DNA of 64,000 bases from Fluviicola sp. (GTDB lineage Bacteria > Bacteroidota > Bacteroidia > Flavobacteriales_D > Crocinitomicaceae), in the NCBI GenBank assembly GCA_002734065.2, contig NVXU02000045.1, positions 124,001-188,000 of the forward strand. Reading direction: 5' to 3'. The notes below the pieces were generated by a model. It searched no databases and was not told where the DNA came from. It worked only from the letters and a program-made list of their open reading frames with translations. Of this stretch, positions 9,940 through 17,837 are shown piece by piece. Both the position numbers and the translations under genes were made by a program. Within the stretch, counting starts at the first letter, position 1, and every line of letters begins with the position of its first letter.

Positions 9940-11229
9940 TTACCTCTTCTCAATGCTCACGTAATCGCGCACATTGTAGCCTGTATAAATTTGTCTTGGT
10001 CTTCCAATAGGTTCGTTATTCTCTCTCATTTCTTTCCATTGAGCAATCCAGCCTGGTAAACGACCAATAGAGAACATTACCGTAAACATTTCTGTTGGTA
10101 TTCCAATTGCTTTGTAAATAATTCCAGAATAAAAATCGACATTAGGATACAAGTTTCTTGCTTTGAAATACTCATCTTCCAGCGCTACTTTTTCTAATTT
10201 CTTAGCGATTGCAAGCAATGGATCATCAACTCCCATTTTGTCAAGAACATCATCACAGGCAACTTTGATAATTGTTGCACGAGGATCAAAATTCTTATAA
10301 ACTCTATGTCCGAACCCCATTAAACGGAAAGAATCGGACTTATCTTTTGCTTTTGCAACCCACTTATCAACGTCTCCACCGTCATTGTGAATTTGCTCTA
10401 GCATTTCAATCACTGCTTGGTTAGCACCACCGTGAAGAGGTCCCCAAAGAGCAGAAATTCCTGCAGAAATCGAAGCGTATAAATTCGCATGAGATGAACC
10501 AACTAAACGTACCGTTGAAGTGGAACAATTTTGCTCATGGTCTGCATGTAAAATCAATAGTTTGTTAAGCGCAGTAACGACTGTTCTGTCAACTTTGTAT
10601 TCTGAAGTTGGCATTGCAAACATCATTGATAAAAAGTTCTCGCAATAATCTAAATCATTTTGAGGATAAACGACTGGATGACGCATTGAGTTTTTGTATG
10701 ACCAAGCTGCTAGCGTTGGTAACTTTGCAATCAAACGATGAATTGTTAAGTCAATTGCTTCTTCGTCTCTATCTTGGTCCAATGATTCAGGATAGAAAGT
10801 CGATAATGAACAAACCATAGAAGATAGTACACCCATTGGATGCGCTTTTGCAGGATATGCTTCAAAGAATTGCTTCATATCTTCATGAACCAATGTGTGA
10901 TTTGTTATGGAATGAGTAAAAACCTCATTTTGCTCGGTAGTTGGCAGTTCTCCGTATATAACTAGATAAGCAACCTCTAAAAAACTAGCTTTTTCTGCTA
11001 ATTCTTCGATTGAGTATCCTCTATAGCGCAAAATTCCATTCTCACCATCCAAATAAGTAATTGCACTTTTAGTACTACCTGTATTTTTGAATCCTGGGTC
11101 AATAGTTATATAACCTCCAGTTGATCCTCTTAATTTACCAATATCAATTCCTTTTTCGTTCTCAGTTCCTTCAATAACTGGTAATTCGTACGTTGTACCG
11201 TTCAATTCTAGTTTGGCAATTTCACTCAT
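9940..11229 (-). CDS. gltA: Citrate synthase
   Basis: Condenses oxaloacetate and acetyl-CoA to citrate, the entry step of the TCA cycle. The 429-residue protein is of the type found in Gram-negative bacteria, with an N-terminal beta-domain (KLELNGTTYELPVI). Catalytic and binding motifs are present: GSSHANLYASISAGISAL, the active-site His in WGPLHGGANQAV, GFGHRVYKNFDPRA, and the catalytic Asp in NVDFYSGIIYKA. It is a single gene flanked by repeat-rich gaps. Length and motifs match the family fully. Confidence 0.97.
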   Translation of the reverse strand: MSEIAKLELNGTTYELPVIEGTENEKGIDIGKLRGSTGGYITIDPGFKNTGSTKSAITYLDGENGILRYRGYSIEELAEKASFLEVAYLVIYGELPTTEQNEVFTHSITNHTLVHEDMKQFFEAYPAKAHPMGVLSSMVCSLSTFYPESLDQDRDEEAIDLTIHRLIAKLPTLAAWSYKNSMRHPVVYPQNDLDYCENFLSMMFAMPTSEYKVDRTVVTALNKLLILHADHEQNCSTSTVRLVGSSHANLYASISAGISALWGPLHGGANQAVIEMLEQIHNDGGDVDKWVAKAKDKSDSFRLMGFGHRVYKNFDPRATIIKVACDDVLDKMGVDDPLLAIAKKLEKVALEDEYFKARNLYPNVDFYSGIIYKAIGIPTEMFTVMFSIGRLPGWIAQWKEMRENNEPIGRPRQIYTGYNVRDYVSIEKR

Positions 11230-11356
11230 ATTGGTATTCTTTATTTAATGGATAATTTTATTCGTCGCCCAATATAACACATCATTTGAATTATATCAAG
11301 CTTTTAGGGGATTAATGTTCTACAGATTCTAATGCTCCAAAATTAGAACGCAGATT

Positions 11357-11373
11357 ACGCAGATTGTTATGAT
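11357..11373. repeat. Short dispersed repeat, copy 1 (ACGCAGATTGTTATGAT)
   Basis: This 17 bp sequence recurs exactly at 27798-27814, both times in an intergenic gap. It is preceded by an ACGCAGATT-like partial duplication (AACGCAGATTACGCAGATT). It is followed at about 11411 and 11470 by GTCGAATAGTC, which resembles GTCGAACAGTC after the second copy. This looks like a degraded interspersed element. Confidence 0.6.
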
Positions 11374-11494
11374 AATCACTGATTGAAGTTGATTGCACTA
11401 TGATTTTGTCCCACAAGTTTGTCGAATAGTCAAGAAGCGTTAGCGGCGATGCGCTGAGCCAGTCGAAGTGTCGAATAGTCGAGAAATCTAATGT

Positions 11495-11550
11495 TCTAAC
11501 ACTCTAACACTCTAACACTCTAACACTCCAATGCTCCAATGCTCTATTAC
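11495..11550. repeat. 8-bp microsatellite (TCTAACAC)4 plus (TCCAATGC)2
   Basis: Four perfect tandem copies of TCTAACAC (11495-11526) are followed by two copies of TCCAATGC and one degenerate unit. A related TCTAATGCTCCAA string occurs near 11325, so the whole 332 bp gap between citrate synthase and the peptidase is built of repeat debris. No gene is seen in it. Octamer arrays like this are expected to change length by slippage. Confidence 0.8.
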
Positions 11551-11561
11551 TCTCAACTCCT

Positions 11562-13715
11562 TTACAAATTCTCCAAAGTAAACGCTAACATCATGTTAAA
11601 AAGGTGGTTTCTTGTGTTTCCTCCGTAAATGCCGTGATTTTTATTTGGGTAAATGAACAAATCAAACTGTTTGTTGGATGCAACCATGGCATTAACCATC
11701 TCCATGGTGTTCTGGTAATGTACGTTGTCGTCTCCAGAACCATGTATTAACAGATATTTCCCTTTTAATTTATCCGTGAAATTTATGGGAGAATTATCGT
11801 CATAACCGTCGGCATTCTCTTGAGGAGTTCTCATAAATCGTTCGGTATAAATATTATCATAATACCTCCAGTTGGTTACAGGCGCAACGGCAATTCCCAT
11901 TTTGAAGTAGTCAGCGCCTTTGGTCATTGCCAAAGAAGTCATGAATCCTCCATAACTCCAACCCATGATTCCAATTCTGCTTGCATCAACGTAATCGTAA
12001 GTTTGCAACTCTTTAGCCACAGCAATAAAATCTTCTGTTTCTAGCTTTCCGAGTTGCAAATAGGTTGATTTTTTAAACTTTTCTCCCCTGTACATGGTTC
12101 CGCGAGGATCAACAGAGATGACGATGTATCCTTTCTGCGCCAACAATTGATGATACATGTAATTAACACTTCCCCAGGAGTCAGAAACCATGTTAGAACC
12201 TGGTCCACCATAAATATTAATGTAAACGGGGTATTTTTTTGTTGCATCAAAGTTGGGTGGTTTTATCATCCAACCGTTGAGTTCTATCTCCGCTCCTTTA
12301 AACTTCACGAATTCTTTCTTCGATAAATTGTATTGAGAAAGGCGACCTTTTAGGGCTGAATTATCCTCCAAAACAGCCAATTCTTTCCCATTATTGTTGC
12401 AAAGAGAATAAACAGGAGGAGTATTCGCATCAGAATAGGTCTTTATAAAATATTTCATTCCGTTTGAGAAATCTGCACTGTTGCTTCCTGTTGCTTTGCT
12501 GATTAATTTTTTCTTTTTTCCAGAAAGAAGAATTTTGTAGATGCTTTCGTGTATTGCGCCTTCTTCTGCAGAAGTGTAATAAATGGTGTTACTTTCTTCA
12601 TCAACACCTAAAAACTCAATAACATCCCAATTTCCTGTCGTTATTTGTTCTATTTTGCCATCAAAACATAATTTATAGATGTGATTGTAACCATTTTTTT
12701 CACTTGTTCTAAGAATGGTTTCCCCATCGTCTAGAATTAATAAGTTATCATCAATATCGATGTAAGCATCTGCGCTTTCTTCGTAAAATACTTTAGAATT
12801 TAAGGTAGAATTCTCCATTGTTACCAAATGGTATTTTAAGTTGTTTTGATGCCTGTTCATTGTTTGAACCACAAGTTTATTCTCCTTGTCCGACCATTTT
12901 AGTCGTGGAATGTATTCATAGTCGCCTAGTTCTACAAGTTCTGTTTTAGAGTTCTCCATTGAATACATGTTAACAGTTACTTTAGAGTTGTCCTCACCCG
13001 CTTTTGGATATTTAAAGGTGTATGATTCTGGATATAATTTATTGAAATACATCATTGTAAACTCAGTTACCTCGCTTTCGTCAAATTTCAAGAATGCGAT
13101 GTATTTACTGTCAGGCGACCAATCATATCCTTTGATAATGGCAAATTCTTCTTCGTAAACCCAGTCAGTAGTACCGTTGATTATTGAATTAGCTTCCCCG
13201 TCAGTTGTTACAGTCGTTACTTTTCCAGATGCGATGTCTTTCACGTAGAGGTTGTTCTTATATATATAGGACACTTTTTTTCCATCGGGAGAATATTCGG
13301 CTAAGGTTTGTGGTTGCCTTTCGCTGTCTAATTCTTGTAACTTATTGGTTTTTAAATCGAGTAAATAATAAACGGCGGAATAACTTCTTCGGTAAATACT
13401 TTTCGTGTTTGTTTCTATCAATGCTTTTGTCTCGTCTTTATTGAAAGAATAGCCTTGCATAGATACTTCTCCGAGCATTTCAGCGCTAATTATGGTCTCT
13501 CCAGAACCTTCGTAGTCCGAAAATTGGTGTTTTGTGACATGATTTTTGGAAGAAGTCTTTGAAAAGTAATTCCCATCATTCATTGATTGAAACCCATTCA
13601 CTGATTTACCAAAGAATTCATATTCGGACCAAATTTTTTCAACTGTGATTTCTTGAGAATAGGTGAGGTTGTAGCAAGCAACAAGTAAAAAGGTAATAAG
13701 AAGTTTAAACGACAT
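11562..13715 (-). CDS. Secreted S9 family peptidase, dipeptidyl-peptidase IV type
   Basis: 717-residue prolyl-oligopeptidase-fold peptidase with a signal peptide (MSFKLLITFLLVACYNLTYS). Residues about 30-480 form the beta-propeller (DPPIV_N), including WVYEEEF, the Glu-Glu pair that holds the substrate amino terminus in DPP-IV. The C-terminal alpha/beta-hydrolase has the nucleophile in GWSYGG (about residue 586), the Asp in GSGDDNVHYQNT (about 662) and the His in PNKNHGIYG (about 695). It likely releases X-Pro dipeptides from peptides in the periplasm or at the surface, as in other peptide-feeding Bacteroidota. No partner genes adjacent. Confidence 0.94.
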   Translation of the reverse strand: MSFKLLITFLLVACYNLTYSQEITVEKIWSEYEFFGKSVNGFQSMNDGNYFSKTSSKNHVTKHQFSDYEGSGETIISAEMLGEVSMQGYSFNKDETKALIETNTKSIYRRSYSAVYYLLDLKTNKLQELDSERQPQTLAEYSPDGKKVSYIYKNNLYVKDIASGKVTTVTTDGEANSIINGTTDWVYEEEFAIIKGYDWSPDSKYIAFLKFDESEVTEFTMMYFNKLYPESYTFKYPKAGEDNSKVTVNMYSMENSKTELVELGDYEYIPRLKWSDKENKLVVQTMNRHQNNLKYHLVTMENSTLNSKVFYEESADAYIDIDDNLLILDDGETILRTSEKNGYNHIYKLCFDGKIEQITTGNWDVIEFLGVDEESNTIYYTSAEEGAIHESIYKILLSGKKKKLISKATGSNSADFSNGMKYFIKTYSDANTPPVYSLCNNNGKELAVLEDNSALKGRLSQYNLSKKEFVKFKGAEIELNGWMIKPPNFDATKKYPVYINIYGGPGSNMVSDSWGSVNYMYHQLLAQKGYIVISVDPRGTMYRGEKFKKSTYLQLGKLETEDFIAVAKELQTYDYVDASRIGIMGWSYGGFMTSLAMTKGADYFKMGIAVAPVTNWRYYDNIYTERFMRTPQENADGYDDNSPINFTDKLKGKYLLIHGSGDDNVHYQNTMEMVNAMVASNKQFDLFIYPNKNHGIYGGNTRNHLFNMMLAFTLENL

Positions 13716-13815
13716 TTTTCAAGTTTTAAAGTGATTGTAAACGATAAAAATAAGCATAGTTTAGCAATTGAAATCGCACTTTGTTCAAAATAGTTAACAA
13801 TATGTTGATAAATAC

Positions 13816-13849
13816 TTATTGCTACTATTGATTTTTTGTCGTATATTTG
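13816..13849 (+). promoter_or_regulatory. Promoter of the extracellular-nuclease cluster
   Basis: TTATTG at 13816-13821 and TATATTTG at 13842-13849 fit the Bacteroidota -33/-7 pair with 20 bp spacing. A start point near 13855 would give a leader of about 210 bases before the ATG at 14065. The leader holds an inverted repeat, CACACCTA at 13858-13865 and TAGGTGTG at 13900-13907, and an AATAAT/ATTATT hairpin near 13916-13930. No known riboswitch class was recognised. The rest of the 349 bp gap holds nothing else I can name. Confidence 0.6.
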
Positions 13850-14064
13850 TTGACAATCACACCTATGTTGTCCTAGAGGCTATGTATTTGTCAAAACCGT
13901 AGGTGTGAAGAAACAATAATTTTGATTATTATATGACATAATTTAATAAAACGAATAATACAGGGAGAGTAGATTTAGAAATCATTCTTTCCAACGTTTA
14001 TTAAATTTATTTCGTCTAGTTTCTATCAGTCAAGTAATTTATCAACCCAAAAAATAAAGTAAAC

Positions 14065-15021
14065 ATGAAAAAAACACTACTAATTTTAACAACCGTAATA
14101 GGTTCAATGACTTTCGCGCAAGACTGCTCGGAATTATTCATCTCGGAATATGTCGAAGGATGGAACAATAACAAAGCTTTGGAAATTTATAATCCAACGA
14201 ATGCACCGATTGATTTGAGCGCATACATGGTTATACGTTATTCCAACGGTTCTACAACAGCAACGGCAGCAAATGCGATTCAATTATCAGGAATGGTAGG
14301 TGCACGCGATGTTTTTGTAGCTACATTGGATAAGCAAGATCCTAATGGGACTGGTTTTGAAGCTCCGATTTGGGATTCATTACAAATAAGGACTGATGGT
14401 TATTTTTGCCCGGTTTATAACACAAACAATGCTTTTTATTGGAACGGAGATGATGCAATTGTCTTAGCAATAGGAACACCAAGTAATATTGCGGGTGCTG
14501 TAGCTGTTGATATTTTTGGTAAAATTGGAGAAGATCCAGGAACTGCTTGGACGTCTATGACTCCTTTTAATGGCCCTGGTGTTGAGGTAACAAAAGATCA
14601 CTCAATGATTCGTAAATCAACTATTTTAATTGGTGAAACAAACCCTGTAATTGCTTTGTTTGACCCATTGGCTGATTGGGATTCAATTCCTGCTGTTATT
14701 GATATTTCTGGCACATTGTATGGCAACTGGAATACTATTGGATGGCATGATTGTGATTGCAACACACTAGGTTCAGAAGAACTGGTAAAAGCAAACATTT
14801 CTATTTTCCCTAATCCATCAAATGGAGATTTTTATGTAAAAGGAGCAGCTGATTTTACTTCTATAGTTATTCTGAATTCTTTAGGACAAACGATTAAGAC
14901 AGTTTCTAACAATGTTAGCAATGTCGTTAAGTTTTCTATGGGTGAGCAGAAAGGTGTTTACTTTGTGAAATTAACAGACAGTAATGACAACGTTACTACC
15001 AAAAGAGTTATTATTAAATAA
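14065..15021 (+). CDS. Secreted lamin-tail-domain protein with T9SS sorting domain
   Basis: 318 residues. The signal peptide MKKTLLILTTVIGSMTFAQ is followed by a lamin-tail domain (LFISEYVEGWNNNKALEIYN, then NPTNAPIDLSAYMVIRYSNG), the form common in bacterial extracellular nucleases such as ExeM-like proteins. No nuclease catalytic domain is present. The last about 75 residues (ISIFPNPSNGDFYV to VTTKRVIIK) are a type A T9SS C-terminal domain, so the protein should be exported by the PorU-type sorting system and attached or released. It opens a same-strand cluster with a TonB-dependent receptor and an endonuclease. It may bind DNA or help the nuclease dock, which is inference. Confidence 0.9.
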   Translation: MKKTLLILTTVIGSMTFAQDCSELFISEYVEGWNNNKALEIYNPTNAPIDLSAYMVIRYSNGSTTATAANAIQLSGMVGARDVFVATLDKQDPNGTGFEAPIWDSLQIRTDGYFCPVYNTNNAFYWNGDDAIVLAIGTPSNIAGAVAVDIFGKIGEDPGTAWTSMTPFNGPGVEVTKDHSMIRKSTILIGETNPVIALFDPLADWDSIPAVIDISGTLYGNWNTIGWHDCDCNTLGSEELVKANISIFPNPSNGDFYVKGAADFTSIVILNSLGQTIKTVSNNVSNVVKFSMGEQKGVYFVKLTDSNDNVTTKRVIIK

Positions 15022-15037
15022 GTAAGTAATTAATTAC

Positions 15038-15069
15038 AAAAGAGGTCGATTTTTTCGACCTCTTTTTTT
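15038..15069 (+). terminator. Rho-independent terminator after the lamin-tail gene
   Basis: AGAGGTCGA (15041-15049) pairs perfectly with TCGACCTCT (15055-15063) around a five-T loop and is followed by a T run to 15069; flanking A and T residues lengthen the stem. It separates the lamin-tail gene from the receptor gene, so read-through or a second promoter would be needed for joint expression. Confidence 0.85.
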
Positions 15070-15081
15070 GACTTTTAAAAT

Positions 15082-17814
15082 ATGAAATCGATACTTCTAC
15101 TATTATTTTCAACGATTACATTTTTTTCGTTTACACAAACAGCAACAGTTAGTGGTACCGTTACTGACAATACAGCTAAAATGCCTGTCGTTGGAGCGAA
15201 AATAATTATTTCTCCAACACTTAGAGCAATTTCTGATTTAGATGGTAATTATACCATTAAAGATGTTCCTTTTGGAGAATACAGTATGGTAATAACGATG
15301 TTGTCGTTCGATACGATGACGGTAAAAATCAATGTTGACAAGGAGGATTTTGTTTACGAAGTATTGCTTGGTGGAAGTCAAGAGATTGAAGAGATGAACG
15401 TAATCGGGAATCTTGCACAAGATAGAAAAACACCAGTTGCAGTAAGTACAATTGGTAAAAAAGAAATTACAGAGGAATTGGGTTCGCAAGACTTGCCAAT
15501 GATTCTGAACTCTAAGCCTGGTGTTCACGCAACACAACAAGGTGGAGGAGATGGAGATGCAAGAATTACCATTCGTGGATTTAGCCAACGAAACGTTGGG
15601 GTGATGATTGACGGTGTTCCAGTAAATGACATGGAGAATGGTTGGGTGTATTGGTCCAACTGGTTTGGATTAGACGCAATTACTTCGCAAATACAGTTGC
15701 AACGTGGATTAGGTGCAACTAAGTTGGCTTTACCTTCTGTGGGTGGTACAATGAATATTCTGACTCAGAATACAGGTGGTAAAAGAGAAATTAAGGTCAG
15801 GCAAGAATACGGAACAGGGAACTTTTTTAGAACCTCATTATCCTATAAATCAGGAACTTTGAAGAACGGCTGGGGAGTTCTTTTTGCAGGTTCTTATAAA
15901 CAAGGTGACGGATGGGTTGATGGTTTGATGACGCAAGGTGCATTCTATTACTTGAAGGTGCAGAAGAAAGTCAAAAATCACGTTATTTCCCTAAGTGGCT
16001 TTGGTGCTCCACAAAAACATGGACAACGTTCTTACAATCAGCAAATAGAGTTTTGGGATACAGATTTTGCCAGAAGAAACGGCGTGACCGATTTTGATTC
16101 TACAAATATGAACAAAGGCTCACGTTTCAACCCACACTGGGGGTATTACACAGATAGTACAACTGGAAAAACAGAAATGAAAAATGAACGGTTGAATTAT
16201 TTTCACAAGCCACAGATCACATTAAAAGACTTTTGGAAAGTGAATGATAAACTTTCTTGGTCAAACATTGCCTATGTTTCAATCGGTAGAGGTGGAGGAC
16301 AAAGATACTTCGGTTCGGCTTCAACTATCGTAAGAGATTCAGCAGGGCAAGTTGCTTGGAACGAAATAGAATACAACAATCAATGGAAGACTCTTTTTGG
16401 TACAACTTATAGTACCGCTGATGCAGTTTACGATCCAACCTTATTAAAATCATCACAAATCCTTTCCGCATCAGTGAATAACCATATATGGATAGGAGGG
16501 ATCTCCCAATTTGATTACAAAGTAAATGACAAATGGAAAACATCAGGTGGACTAGATTATAGATGGTACAAAGGAGAACACTATGCTGAGATTTTAGATT
16601 TATTAGGAGGAGACTATTATGTCAACAACACGGATGAGAATTCAGGCGATCCAATGAAAGTCGTTGGGGATAGAATCTCACGAGGGGGTAATCAATCCTA
16701 CCAAAACGACAGAGTTTCTTATGTGCAATGGGCAGGAGCTTTTGGACAAGCAGAATATTCTTACGGAAGATGGAATGCATTCGTTAATATCTCGGGAGTT
16801 TCTAGTTCTTACAGAGGAGTGGATAAGTTCAAGAAAAAAACACTGCAAGTAGGAGATTCTCTAGTAGAAATAGGATATGCTGATACGGTTTTTCTTAGTG
16901 GACAAACAATCACTAGAAATACCGCAGGCTTAGAATACGACGACACAGGTTGGAAAAGATTATTTGGAGGTACGGTTAAAGCGGGAGCAAACTTTAATGT
17001 TACCGAGAAATCAAACATCTTTATGAACATAGGGTATCTTTCTAGAACGCCACAATTCAATAACGTTATTGACAATACTAGGAATAAATTTTTTGCAAAA
17101 ATAAACAATGAAATTGTTTATGCACTGGAAGCAGGTTATGGATTTAGAAGCAAAAAAGTAAGTGTAAATGCCAACGGTTATTATACGGTATGGAAAAATA
17201 GACCTCTTCCGTTTGGTTTACAAATTATAGATCCTAATGATCCTTTGGAAACAATTACTGTTAATATTGATGGAATGGACGCACTTCACATGGGGATAGA
17301 GGTGGATGCTTCTTATAGAATATTTAAAAATCTAACCCTAGAAGGAATGGTGAGTGTCGGTGATTGGACTTGGCAATCTACAGAAAGTGTAAATGTATTT
17401 GGACAAACGATTGAGTTTGATGCTAAAGGAGTGAGAGTAGGAGATGCTGCACAATCTACTTATGCTGCTTCTGTTCGATATGCTCCTATCAAGAATGGTT
17501 ACATTAAAGTAAAATACACCTACTTTGATAGATATTATAGTGACTTTGATCCATTCTCTCTACAAGGAGCAAATGGAAGAAGACCTTCTTGGGAAATACC
17601 TTCTTACGGTTTGATGAGTATCCATGCAGGTTACAGGTTTAAATTTGAGAAAAGCAGCTTAAATATTAGAGCAAATGTCTTTAATGCTTTAAACACATTG
17701 TATATTTCTGATGCTAGAAACAATAGAAATGGAAATGGATTCGATGCTAACTCTGCTGGAGTTTTTGTAGGACAAGGAATACGTTTCAATCTTTCATTAG
17801 GATTTCAATTTTAA
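15082..17814 (+). CDS. TonB-dependent outer-membrane receptor with N-terminal carboxypeptidase-like domain
   Basis: 910 residues: a signal peptide, then a carboxypeptidase-regulatory-like beta-sandwich (TVSGTVTDNTAKMPVVGAKI, about residues 22-110), a plug domain (LPMILNSKPGVHATQQGGGD; RITIRGFSQRNVGVMIDGVP) and a long beta-barrel ending in an aromatic residue (FNLSLGFQF). It imports a ligand across the outer membrane with TonB energy. No SusD partner is adjacent, so it is not a classical polysaccharide pair. The downstream endonuclease and nucleotidases suggest nucleic-acid fragments or a nuclease product as ligand, but that is contextual inference. Confidence 0.93.
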   Translation: MKSILLLLFSTITFFSFTQTATVSGTVTDNTAKMPVVGAKIIISPTLRAISDLDGNYTIKDVPFGEYSMVITMLSFDTMTVKINVDKEDFVYEVLLGGSQEIEEMNVIGNLAQDRKTPVAVSTIGKKEITEELGSQDLPMILNSKPGVHATQQGGGDGDARITIRGFSQRNVGVMIDGVPVNDMENGWVYWSNWFGLDAITSQIQLQRGLGATKLALPSVGGTMNILTQNTGGKREIKVRQEYGTGNFFRTSLSYKSGTLKNGWGVLFAGSYKQGDGWVDGLMTQGAFYYLKVQKKVKNHVISLSGFGAPQKHGQRSYNQQIEFWDTDFARRNGVTDFDSTNMNKGSRFNPHWGYYTDSTTGKTEMKNERLNYFHKPQITLKDFWKVNDKLSWSNIAYVSIGRGGGQRYFGSASTIVRDSAGQVAWNEIEYNNQWKTLFGTTYSTADAVYDPTLLKSSQILSASVNNHIWIGGISQFDYKVNDKWKTSGGLDYRWYKGEHYAEILDLLGGDYYVNNTDENSGDPMKVVGDRISRGGNQSYQNDRVSYVQWAGAFGQAEYSYGRWNAFVNISGVSSSYRGVDKFKKKTLQVGDSLVEIGYADTVFLSGQTITRNTAGLEYDDTGWKRLFGGTVKAGANFNVTEKSNIFMNIGYLSRTPQFNNVIDNTRNKFFAKINNEIVYALEAGYGFRSKKVSVNANGYYTVWKNRPLPFGLQIIDPNDPLETITVNIDGMDALHMGIEVDASYRIFKNLTLEGMVSVGDWTWQSTESVNVFGQTIEFDAKGVRVGDAAQSTYAASVRYAPIKNGYIKVKYTYFDRYYSDFDPFSLQGANGRRPSWEIPSYGLMSIHAGYRFKFEKSSLNIRANVFNALNTLYISDARNNRNGNGFDANSAGVFVGQGIRFNLSLGFQF

Positions 17815-17837
17815 TACTATCAACTAAACAATAAATT

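Noticed and set aside
9828-10010. A 60-codon frame between the methyltransferase and gltA
   Set aside because: It overlaps the end of gltA and passes through a dispersed repeat; no family signal.
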